Source of the DNA: Oikopleura dioica
Lineage: Eukaryota; Chordata; Appendicularia; Copelata; Oikopleuridae
Assembly: GCA_907165135.1 (NCBI GenBank)
Contig: OU015569.1
Location: forward strand, 3,038,001 to 3,102,000
Direction of reading: 5' to 3'
Length of the DNA: 64,000 nt
The notes under the pieces are model-generated. The model did not search any database, had not been told where the DNA came from, and was given only the letters and a program-made list of their open reading frames with translations. Numbering within the stretch: position 1 is the first letter of the stretch; every line of letters begins with the position of its first letter. A program made the translations under genes and the position numbers. Positions 1 through 10,816 of this stretch are shown in pieces.

Positions 1-1007
1 TTAGAACGGGCCGAGGCATTAACGTGATGCTGCGGGGAAACTAAGTCAAATATGCTGTCCGCACAGATGTCCCTTTTTTGACATGTGAATTTGCATCCAC
101 CTTGGATCGCTTTTGGGGCAGAACTTTTTATTAACAAAATCAAGTGTCTTCGCCCTAAAATTTCTTATATCTAAAGAAGCTTTAGATCAGTCAGTAGTAG
201 GTCAATCTGTCTGTCTAAAATCAAAAACCCCTTAAAATATCTTGAAAAGAAACTTTTATCAAACCATTTAAAATATCTCTTCCACGTAAAAAAGCTCGCT
301 TAAAAGTGGTATGGGTCTGTAAGAGGCTCGGAATGCGCCGCAGCCAAAACGTTTCGAATCTCAGAAGGCTGTAACGTCATAAACGTTTACAGAAAATTGG
401 CAAGTCCTTTTACGCAAGGGCGAAATATGCGTTTTTTCTTTGGCCAACGTTTTTTTTGTCTTTTCAAATTAGAAAATCAGCAGCCTTTGCTCCGAGCATC
501 TGTTTTATTAAAAATAAATTCCTTTTTATTAAAAAACCTCTTTCTGCTCAAGTAAAACGTCATATAGCCCCTGTAGCCTACTGTTAAACGTGCGAAAATT
601 CATGACAGAGTTTTGCTGTGCTTGAAGTATTTAATTCGCTGCGGGAAGATTTAGAAAGTATTTTCGTGCATGAAAATTATGTTTTTGCGTACGTAATTGA
701 GTGAGACCGGAAGTTAGGATCGTGTTGCCCGTTAAACATGAAATATAGGGAGTTCCCAAGACGCAAAATAGTAAGCTAGGCATTTAGCAAACACCCGTGA
801 CAGCCCTAAAACGTGCGCTGGCGATGGCACATGGATCGCGCGCGCGGCAGGGTTAAATTTGAAATCATTAAAAACGCCCCTTCTCATCCAGAAATCCGAT
901 TTTTAACTCATGCGAGAGGGATTATCAGGGAGAATCGAGCCTCAATTAATTTCAATTTCTCTGAAAAATGTCCTGTTTTCCGACAAAATCGCTGAAATTT
1001 CTTTCAG
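1..1007. other. Non-coding or unresolved 5' flank
   Basis: No convincing coding exon is seen here. Short open frames (for example 813-995) lack splice signals and protein-like composition. The stretch probably holds the promoter and first exon or exons of the trefoil gene that follows, because an acceptor (TTTCTTTCAG, ending at 1007) opens the first recognisable coding exon. Confidence 0.5.
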
Positions 1008-4000
1008 AATCCATATCTTGGCAAGAACAGTTGATCAATCGATTGAGCCAACACACGATTTCAAACAGCTGGAGTCTGCATTCTAGCTCTCTCGAAGAAG
1101 ACGACTCATGCGCCGATCGCTGCATCCTGAACCCATCCAATCGTCTCTCGTGTGGCCGTTCGCGAAGCCGAGACCAGTGCGACTCGCTCAACTGTTGCTG
1201 GGACGCAGATTCCGAAATGTGCTACAAGCAGGTAAGACGCGATTAAACCTGCACTAAGGCCACTTTAAAATTTCTATTCAGGTATTCGATCACTGCCCGA
1301 AGGATACATGCGAGCGCATTGATCCTCAAGATCGACAAATGTGCTCAGAAATTCTCGGCCCAGATCTGAATCAGGAAGAATGCGCAGAACTCGGATGCTG
1401 CTATGATAGGAATGGATAGAAAACGATCTTAGCTTCGATTTTCCGTCACCACTTAAAAATCTATCGTTAGGGTTAGGGTTAGGGTTAGATCCAGGGTTAG
1501 GGCTAGAAATTCTAATTGTGGAAATTTGTTTTATTCATAAAATTTTTCTTGAAAAAAAATTTTGGCATTTTAGAGTAATTTGAGAGTGTGATTTTCTAAC
1601 CTGCTCAAAAAGTTACGTCGACTTTTGCTACTCATCGGTTCCAAAGGAGACCGCAATGGCACCTGCAACACTGGAATGCGAGAGCGTCGAATCTTCTCAG
1701 AAGGAGTCTTGTGGATATGGCCTGTCCCGTGACGCCTGTCTCGAGCGAACGGGTTGTTGCTGGCACGTGGATGAAAACGCATCCACTTATTGCTACAAGC
1801 TAAGGATTTATAATCATAACTAAACTTTGCTCATCAATAATTTGGTCACTTATTGAGACACAGTGAATTGTGTAAAGAAAATAAGAAGATTGAATCCAAA
1901 ATAGTCTGCTATCGTTGGCGCGGCAAACAACTTCACTTCTTTGGCTGGATCGTCTCAAATCGACATTACGGTTGATGACATGGAACTCATGGTTTGACAG
2001 GGCTCCTTTATTTTGATTTCATTTCCTTTCTAGCCTCCAATCAATCTGAAAGTCGCAAACAGGGACCGTCAACAGGTAAACGCACTTATTTCTGACTCTC
2101 TTCAGTCCTCGTCTGCAACGATCCCCGGCTCCCTGCGAAAGAAGCTCCAGCAATGGACAAGCTACGGCGCCGCCTTCACGCAGAAGATAGAAGTCAGCTG
2201 CGCCACGAAATCGAAGGTAAAGCAAAAGACAGCGCTCGAATCGAAAATTTGAAAATTAAAATTTTAAGCCCCTCGACTGCATCAACAACAAAAACAGCGA
2301 AAAACTACTCGGACTACTCAAGGAGGAGATATCAAAGGCTAATTACGGGCTCGCTCACGTTGCTGACGAGTATAAGGCGAAGGAAATGCTACAGGGGCTT
2401 TATGATGTACTCAGGACAGGGTTGATACTTTAAAATGAAAGTCAAGGTCGATTGAAAAAGTCAAATTACGAAAATGCGCTAGAACTTATAAAGAATAACC
2501 CTGACAAAAGCTGGTTCTGCATGAACGAGCCATCTGCTCGTTTCTGTCGAACCCTGGTTCTCTCCGGTTTCACGCTGACAGAAGTGAACACCGAGGCCTT
2601 TTCGCCAGAAGAATTGATCGTGGAAGCGAACACGCGCTACGAGGCGTTCCTCCGATTGATGTGCGACTTCAAAATGCTTGGCTCCTTCAGACCGCAGTCC
2701 AGCTTTGGAGAAAGCTTCGAGACCGACCAGTGCTCGGCGACATTCCTGTTGATGCAGGTTCACACGCAGTCCCTGGATTCGGTGGAAATCATCCCCGTCC
2801 AGAGCAGCCACGCTTGCCATGCCGAAAAGGGATGTTGGAAGCAAATGAGGTAAGCATCATCTAAATGAGAAACGTTACGTTATGTCGACACGAATAATAT
2901 TGTGTTAACTTCGCAGAGGCAATTATTTCTTGGGTACATTGTAGACCGCTGTTGTCTATTGACTCAGCTCCGTTGTGGCCCAATCGAATTCGGACAATTC
3001 ATATATGACAATATATCTGGTAGATTCTACAACATAGAAATTCATAATTGAGCGAACATTCAATTCGGAAACCATCGAATTCCACTTCCGAATCGATAGA
3101 GGAAAAAATGAATATGGAGCTGTTTCGTTAACTATTTTTATTTCCGCCAAAAAGCGGAAGCTCACCAGTTTCAAATCATATTTGTCATGTGCGGCTTTAT
3201 CCTCTTTAATTTATTCAACCGCCGGAAGTTCTAAATAATTGATTGCCGCTTTCCGCCAAAATTCAACTTTGCATCAATAGAGGTCACTTCTACAGAACAA
3301 CTTCTACTGTGATGGTTTAAATTGGTTGTGAATTTCTAATAACAATAGAAATAAGAATAAACAAAACTGTGAAAGTTAACGAAAACCCCTCGTCGATATA
3401 TATTTTCACAAAGCAAGAGCCTATTTGTTTCTTTATACAAAGTAGAGACTGGTTATTAATCTATTACGTAGCCTGCGTGCGGCGATTATTGACTTGTTTG
3501 GGGAGTACACGCAAAGCTCGAAGAAGAAGTTCATCAACATGTGGCGAGACGCAATGAGCCCACTCTTGACTCCTCCGGAAGACTCCATTCTAATCGAGAG
3601 CAGTTGCATCAGACCCACTCTCAGCAAATTCATCCAGACCAGAGGTAAACAACTTAAGCTTATTTACGAAAAAACAATGATTTTCAAACAATGCTTCAAG
3701 CTGATTATTAATAACTCAGCTGATTGAAACGAATCCGAATCAATTTTAGAAACCGATCGCTTGAACTTTCAACTTGTGGGTATTTTAAAAAAAGGATTAT
3801 ACAATGGTTACGAGCACAAACTTGCACAAGAATGATGAATTTGACCTTTCTAAAAAATGCTCTCACGGGAGTTGAAACGAATCCGTCAAAGTTCAATTTC
3901 GAGCTCAATATAAAGCCACTTTCTAAACCCTACATATAGCAATAATTGCTGAAATTCGGCTAACTTTATCGCAAACAGGCGTTTGAAAGGCGCGTTTTTA

Positions 4001-4107
4001 TCATTTCCGCGTTCTCTCTTCTAAATCTGGACTTTTTAGATGATATGTCGAATCAGTTTGACAAAGCTCCCGCTCCGCAGAAGAAAGCTGGAGACCAGAC
4101 CAATTGA
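1008..4107 (+). CDS. Three-trefoil-domain protein, probably secreted (5' end unresolved)
   Basis: The function is not known. Three P-type (trefoil) cysteine patterns are visible: one at about 1110-1230 with NCCWD, one at 1283-1415 with GCCYD, and one at 1660-1800 with GCCWH. Downstream exons encode an unrecognised region of roughly 250 residues, including the open exons 2465-2850 and 3472-3644, and end with a short Lys/Gln tail and a stop at 4105-4107. The splice from the second to the third trefoil needs a GA-AG intron starting at about 1411. The intron after 2850 is about 620 bp. One join near 1800-1905 could not be resolved. Trefoil domains are protease-resistant extracellular modules of mucus-associated proteins, so secretion is inferred, but no signal peptide was found because the first exon is missing from this model. 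A polyadenylation signal AATAAA lies near 4212. Confidence 0.65.
1467..1500 (+). repeat. Interstitial telomere-like TTAGGG run
   Basis: About four copies of TTAGGG, followed by a degenerate copy, lie in the intron between the second and third trefoil domains. Shorter runs occur near 5041, 7590 and 45608. TTAGGG is the chordate telomere unit. These copies are internal, so they are scars or spread repeats, not a chromosome end. Confidence 0.75.
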
Positions 4108-7056
4108 AGAATTCGGCGCTAGAATTGTCCGAGAATACGTCGGAATATTGAGCCCTTCCCTGTTGCTTTTGATGACCCTAAAAGCCTATTGTATACTACC
4201 TCAGACTGTACATAATAAATTAACTCTAATCCATGTTTAATTGAGTCCTTTATTGAAGTTTACAGACGTTTTGGAGCCTCAGAAAGAATCGGAAGCGGTA
4301 AAATTGGATATTATTTTGCTATTGATTGGCTCGAGTTCGACCATTTCTATACGGCCAAATCAGTAGTCGTCGAGAGTCAGTAAAACATGTGTTACGCGTT
4401 GGCGCAAAAAAGTTACTACATTTGAAACGCCGTTTTTATACGTGACCTCTCCCACCAGTTTCCTCACTTAGGCAGCTCTCTCTTTCTCCATTTTAACAAT
4501 GATAAATTATGATTCAAGCAATAAATTTGATAATTTGATCAAGCAGGACTTCAAAGCAGCATTTTCTTTTCAGAGAAGGCTCCTCCTTTTTGTTCGATCG
4601 AAGCAGAATTAATGAAATTAAAAAATTGTTCGGATGAACATCAATAATTGTTTGGTAGAGTTGGAGTTGTCTGATTAAATTTAGGCCAGTTTTAAGTTGT
4701 AATAAATGATCAAAGGAGAGTGCTTGTTTACCTCAAAGCGTCGCAATATTATGGCAAGTGCGGAATCAATCGATTCTTGCTTCGAGTAATTTTGTGTCCA
4801 TCAATCGCCGAATTCTTTAAGTATTTCTTTCCCTTTGTTTTCTGTAAGCAAGTGTCTAGGGAGTAATTAGGGCCAGATGAGCACCAAACACAAGAAAAAG
4901 AGAGCTAGGCAATAATATTATGTTCACTTTTTCGAAGTACTTTTTGATAATTGAAGAAAAACAAAAAATATACTATACTATTGTTAATTGCCTAGTTGTC
5001 CAGTTAAAGTAGTTCTTAAAGATTGCTCATTGTCCGTAAGGGTTAGGTTTTGCGTTAACTGGAGGTTAATTAGGTCTACATTTCCACCACGAAACATATT
5101 CGAGACCTAACTGAAATGTATCTGAGGATTATCGATGTTGAATTCGACAGAGTGAGGGAAAGAGTAAAATCGAGTTGAAGTTCAATGAACGGCACGGACA
5201 AAACTTGTCAATTGATCTTTCTCAAGGACCGCTACAAAAGACCAAAAAGGAAATGAAAAACGTTCCTCAAATACTGTCTCGTCACTTGATTTTTACATTG
5301 TTCCCCAGTCGAAGATGTTACTCTTGAATTGCATGCGAAATCCAGAGCCTATGTGTTCATGGAATCGGTTCAAAAAGGGAGGGGACTTATGACTGTCAAC
5401 CAAAGGGGAGAGATCATTAGATAGAAATTATATAGAAAATAAATGCAAGGGAAACAGCAATAGGTAGTAAGGGGAATGTTCGATTAAGGCGATTAAGGCT
5501 AATTAGAAGAAGAGAAAGGTGCGCTAATCAAACCTCGTTGACAATGATCCGTCTTCTTTCCAATTTCGTCCGCTTCACTCGTCTCCAAATCTAAAAACGA
5601 AGAAAAATGAGCATTCGAAAGTTTGTCTTTGAACCTTTTTTGCAGAGACAGAAACTCTCCTCTCAGGCGTCGGCTTTCTTCAAATTTTCAACTGATAACG
5701 TTATCGCTAGAATCTTTTCAAGAGCATTTTCTGGAGCTTCGGAGGGTGAAAATTAAGTTCATCTAGCAGTAACGACAGCAAATTCGTTACAAAATTGGCT
5801 TTGATTGGCTCTAGCAAGCTGTCTTCTATTGAACGATCTCTGTAGTACTAACAATAATTAGTTGACCGCAAGACACGATTCTACAATGCTGGAGGAGGAT
5901 GTTTCGAGTGGTCGCCTCTCGCCCAGATCGCCTCTCGCCCAAGTCGCCTCCTGCCCAGATCGCCTCTTGCCCAACTTGGGCGGGAGGCGATCTTGGGCGA
6001 GAGGCGATGTGAGATTATTTTCAGTGTAAACTAACAAGGACAAATTCAAGTTGGGCGAGAGGCGATCTTCGGAAGAAGGCGTGGAACACTCAAAAATGAC
6101 TCCATTAGACTTCCCTATCATGACTTGCTCCCGCTCAGCAAGTACCTTTCGTCGTAAAGCCTGAACCATCTTTTTATTATTTCATTCGAACGAAATATTT
6201 CGCTAGATGAGCTGGTACAGTCAGGAAATTTTTGAACTTCTGACGAGTGAGGTAGCCGGTTGAGGTAGCAGGGGAACTGATACATGGTGAAGACGACTGA
6301 TGATATACTGATATATCGCCTCCTGCCCAGATCGCCTCTTGCCCAACTTGGGCGGGAGGCGATCTTGGGCGAGAGGCGATCTGGGCAAGAGGCGATCTGG
6401 GCGAGAGGCGACCACTCGGATGTTTCCCGTCCGATAGCAGACCAATTAAAAGTTTTTGAGTGGCGATCATTGTCGACCTACCGTATAATGCCGTATAACT
6501 TCGTCACCTCTCGTGGCATAAGCCGCTTTCCATTGTAATAAGTTACTCCTTCTCGCTCTAAAAGATCAAGTAGTAGCACTTGTTAAATCAATCTTTCTAA
6601 AATAGCCGCTAATAATGAAACAAGAGATAACTTTCGCTCCAATTCCGTAAGTACGAAAAGCGAAAAACTGCAAATAAGAAAGCCGGTAAAAAGAGACTGT
6701 CGCGCAGCAAAGAGCGGAATAAATGGAAGCTGGAAAGCAGCAGGCGGCATTTGGAGCACGAGCTCGTGTCTCAGACATTTCCGTGGGTTCACATTTTCTT
6801 TTGCTCGCTTCCTCGAACATGTGTACCCATTTGTAGCCGATTGCGATATCCTACAACCATAAGTACAGACAGGCGCCCTGAGTAGGCTCGTGAAAGAGCC
6901 GACGTGCGGGCCGACTTTATTGTCTTCTGAGCTTCGGCAGCGTCAACCCTTTCCTCCCCGCGCCTTTTTTCTTCGCCAGTAATTTTCTGCTGAGAAAATT
7001 GAAGCCGCGGAGGAGAGGTAGATGGCGGTTTCTAAAAAGAAACATTCAGATTTGGA
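4108..7056. other. Intergenic, non-coding, with one foldback element
   Basis: No protein-like open frame with usable splice sites was found. Open frames at 5858-6169 and 6177-6538 are translations of the GC-rich inverted repeats of the element described separately. The rest is AT-rich unique-looking sequence with a short telomere-like motif near 5041. Confidence 0.6.
5906..6417. mobile_element. 512-bp foldback MITE with 9-bp target-site duplication (Mutator-like?)
   Basis: The ends are inverted repeats: GAGTGGTCGCCTCTCGCCC on the left and its complement on the right. They continue into four or more 16-bp units of the type TCGCCTCTCGCCCAGA, present in both orientations at 5911-6066 and 6315-6411. 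The element is flanked by a perfect 9-bp direct repeat GGATGTTTC (5897-5905 and 6418-6426). It carries no transposase. A 9-bp duplication is typical of Mutator-type (MULE) elements; that assignment is inference. The GC-rich units contrast with the AT-rich surroundings. Confidence 0.85.
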
Positions 7057-8869
7057 ATGATCTCGGTTCTGGTGGTGATACTTATTGGATTCTTGTATGG
7101 CATCACCACCATCGATCGAAACATCTATGCAAGTACATTCACGTTGTGAGACAACATTCCAAACAGAATTAATTGATTCCTGCTCTGCTTTGAAAGCAAA
7201 ATAGAAAACCCCCTTTTTATGCTTTTGGGCGTTTTCATTTTAAAATTGTATTTTTCTATTTTCAGTGTAAATTCTACTCGCTCAATTATCGAAAGATGTC
7301 ATTCCACGTGACAATTTTCGATAATCATTTACGAGCGAACGGATAAGGGAAACTGGAAGAAGATAAATACAACTTGTACTACTGAAAAGTTATTGTTGTA
7401 AAAAGGAGTTTATGCGTAAATTTGTATTAATTAGTCGTGTTCAGCAATTAATCAAAGCGGCGCGGCACGATCAAATGATCGAAAATGTGGAAAATGAAGG
7501 GACCTTGCTGCTAATTTGCATCGGCTTTCCAATGACTTTGGCACGGATATTCGAGAAATTACACAATCGCTTAAATTTTTGCATTTTTTAGGGTTAGGGT
7601 TACGATCTTATACACGAATAAAAAGTGTAAAAAGAGAACCTGCTTTACTGAATTCCAGCTTCCTGGTAAAAACTAGCAGCGTCCGGAGCCACTTATCATT
7701 TTTACGGCTTCCAACAGCGTCTCGAACTGACCCTTTTTAGTAGCCGCTGACCGCGAAAGCTGCCTCTTTCCCCTAAAACAAAACCCTTCGGAAGTCACTC
7801 GTGTTTATCAAATAACTGGCTGGCACGTTTAATTACCGTTTACCGTGGCAAAAACGAAAACAACAACTTCTAAGGGTCGCCGCGATCGGCGCAGATTTAC
7901 GGAAACAATCCATTCCATAATGAAATCAGATTGCGGGAAGTTAGAGAAACAATCGTAATTTGCCAGAACCAGAAATCTGATTTTCCAATTTTGTTAAGTC
8001 GAAAGTAGAATAGAACAAGGAAGGAGAGATTCTTGGGATAATTAAACGAGATAAAACATGGTCACACTTCTGACTAGTCAACTAGTAGTACAGTAACATG
8101 GGAGAAGAAATCGTGATAGAATGATAGAATTCTTGTCGCATTATTGAGCGAGTTTTCGGACGAGGTAATTAAATCGCTCGAATACCCAAATACCAAAGTT
8201 GCTCATCATGATCGGCATCGGCATGAATTCATGGACAGCATCCTCCGGCATCCAGCTCAAGTAAGTCTTCAAGCCTTCAGCTCGTTACGCGGTCACTTTC
8301 GATTTAGCTTCTATCAGTACACGTGGCTAACTACCATTTTTCGCTCGCTGATGTTTTCATCATCGTTAAAAAAATGGATGATGCTTTGAATTCAAAGGAA
8401 GCCTTATTAAGGATCATCGATCTTCTTTTCTTCCGCCCGTGTTAATGCTAATTCTTGATCGTGGCCTTACATTACTCTTAGTACACTTGCTTGGCGATAT
8501 TTTCGCTAAAAATAGAAAACACTTAATCTTCTCGGCTAAAAATTATCTTCCAATAGGTGGCAATAGATGTAATGCTATGTTATAATTTAAAACTGCCGAT
8601 TCAGCAGATTAACCAAGTGCTCTCATCTGCTTTACAATTCTAGTCAAGTACATCGACTGATAATGAGCTTGTCGAAACGTGCGATTATTGAACTGAAGCA
8701 ATCCGTTTTTCGAGTGCAGTTGACAATCAGAATTCGGAAATCAGTTGTTGAGCTTTTCGGATTCCGGGAAACCGAAATTATCAGCAATTAACTCTTTAAT
8801 TTTCTCATTTCTCAGCGATACAATGGAAGAACACTACGGGCGAAAATACATCCGCCGAATGTCGCTTGA
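7057..8869 (+). CDS. Candidate small secreted peptide, 3 exons
   Basis: Three candidate exons (7057-7132, 8199-8260, 8816-8869) join in frame with canonical GT-AG introns to give about 63 residues. Exon 1 encodes a strong hydrophobic start (MISVLVVILIGFLYG) consistent with a signal peptide. The remainder is His/Arg-rich and short, with no cysteine pattern. An AATAAA signal follows near 8929. The introns are about 1.07 kb and 0.56 kb, long for this genome. The product is not recognised and could be a peptide precursor. Exon 3 read in another frame is also open, so the model needs transcript support. Part of the long first intron contains a short TTAGGG-like run. Confidence 0.35.
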
Positions 8870-10816
8870 GCTACTGAGTCCGTGAAAAAGAAGAAGAAAG
8901 CGGAAGTTGGAAAGGCTAACTACCAGAATAATAAACTAAGAAACACGTGTTCGAATATCAATCTTTAGAAAGGTTCCTTATTTAACGTGGAGCGGCAGAT
9001 GCGTGTCAAGGAGAAGTTATCGCTTGCACAAGATCCCATGGCTCTCAAATACGGCACCTTTGCTCCTACTTTGGAGCAAGCCATAATTCTATCCATAATC
9101 CGGAGGGTCAAAACCAACGATTTCCATTTCACGTTTTGACGCTACTCGACAATTTCAAATTTAAAAAAATCATCAATCATACTCTTTCAAATTCACTTAC
9201 TTTTAACCAATTTTAGTAACTGATATTTTTTCATAAACTCGTCTACACGTCAAAGTCGTCCTTGTTGTTTGGGTATATTCGCAGTAACTCGTGTTGTGAT
9301 GGAATTGGCGTTTGAATACAGCTTTGTTATCGTCGGGATGATCCGGGGATCACCAACTCATCCACTTTGCATTCACCTGTTGCGCCTTTTTAGAGAGTCA
9401 TTTTCAAAACACAAGTTTGTCTTTTCGGGATTATTTATTTTCGAGGATTCTTTTGTGAAAAGGAAGACGAGAGTTTGTTTGTCTGAAAAATCTATGGTAT
9501 TAATTCATAATTACGATTTTATTTTGAGAGACGATCTTATTTGATTATTGCTAGTTACGACTCTTCTTGTAACTCGCTCGTAAGAATCGCTATTTGTCCA
9601 GTTATATGCGGGCAAAGGTTAACTGCTCGTTGTTTGTAGGTGACGGGCTAAGCTGGCTTATTTGTATAAAACTAGAGTGGCGGGTAGGCTACTTCTAAGC
9701 GAACTGCTCAGATTTGAAGCGAACGAATAGCAATCGCGAGCTAGCAATTAATGTCGTCGAGTTGTGAAAACAAACTTATTCAGGCGCCGCTACATCTTCA
9801 AAACTCGAAATTATTATTTTCTGATTGAAGACATCTGTTTTCGCCCCTCCTCTTCTACCTCCGTGGGAAGCTGAAACTCATGGATGAAGAGGACATGGGA
9901 TTATTGATGGCAAACTTGAGCCAGGAGTCCGAAAATATCGTTCTGTCAATTTCCATAATGAGTAAATGACAAGAAGATTATCAAATCTTTTGATTCAAAT
10001 GTCAACTACAAAAGTTTGCAACTAAGTGAAAAATGTAATGACTGTAACAGTAAGAGGAGGATTCTAAGCTTTTTAACTGAGCTAGCTGTGCTAGGATTAG
10101 GCTGAAATACAGGAGTTAGCAAACACGCGATTTTGTCAAAGACGGATCCGGTTAATCCGGTTAATAACCGTTATCCGGAAATTATTGAGGGTAAAGGTGA
10201 CCGTTGAGTCGTTTCGTTTTGCGTAACCCAATAAATTTGGTCCTACAATGTCGATACATGGTCATTACAATGTGTATGATGTTAACTAGCATCAAGGACG
10301 TCTCTTTGAAGTCGCAGGGACGCATAAGGGGAGGTAAGAAATGCTTGTACCAAAATAGTTGCTGCTTCGAGATACATATTTTGAGTAGATGGTGATTGAC
10401 TAAAACGTGATTTTCCGATAGCGTGTTTGAAGCGCTTCAGAATTACGAGAGCAGCGGAAGACCAAGTGTTATCTAAGAAAATCTCAAGGCGGATTTCATT
10501 CCCAACCGAATTTTCTCAGCCGTTTTAGAATGCTAGAAAGCAAGTTCAGATGAGTTTTTTTATCTTGTTTATGAATGCCAAACTCTTTTATCCGAAAAAG
10601 ATAGCAAGAATTATTATTTTATCTATGTAAGTATAGAGATCTATCTTTTTTCTACACTGTATAGAAGCCTTTGCTAGCCATGTTACTTTTCGCTGTTACG
10701 AAAACGCGTAATCGGGACCTACCCGGTCTGTTCTCGCTGTTCTGTTTGATGCGCAAATGTCAATCTTGCACAGAGAGGTCGCTCGACAAGTTCGCCAAGG
10801 AATCTTCACTTTGAAA
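8870..10816. other. Intergenic, no confident gene
   Basis: Two short open frames with ordinary codon use are present, at 9000-9137 (about 45 residues) and 9880-9969 (about 29 residues, acidic). There is also a TATA-like GTATAAAA near 9667. A possible terminal exon lies at 10443-10553, but no consistent splice chain joins these pieces. Nothing here is supported well enough to call a gene. Confidence 0.4.

Noticed and set aside
5905-6418. CRISPR-like array of short GC-rich repeats
   Set aside because: Units occur in both orientations with no uniform spacers, have inverted ends and a 9-bp duplication, and lie in a eukaryotic genome. A transposable element explains all of it.
8900-8960. Possible tRNA-like GTTCGAAT motif
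   Set aside because: The flanking arms do not pair into a cloverleaf and no B-box context is present. Similar isolated motifs elsewhere also failed.
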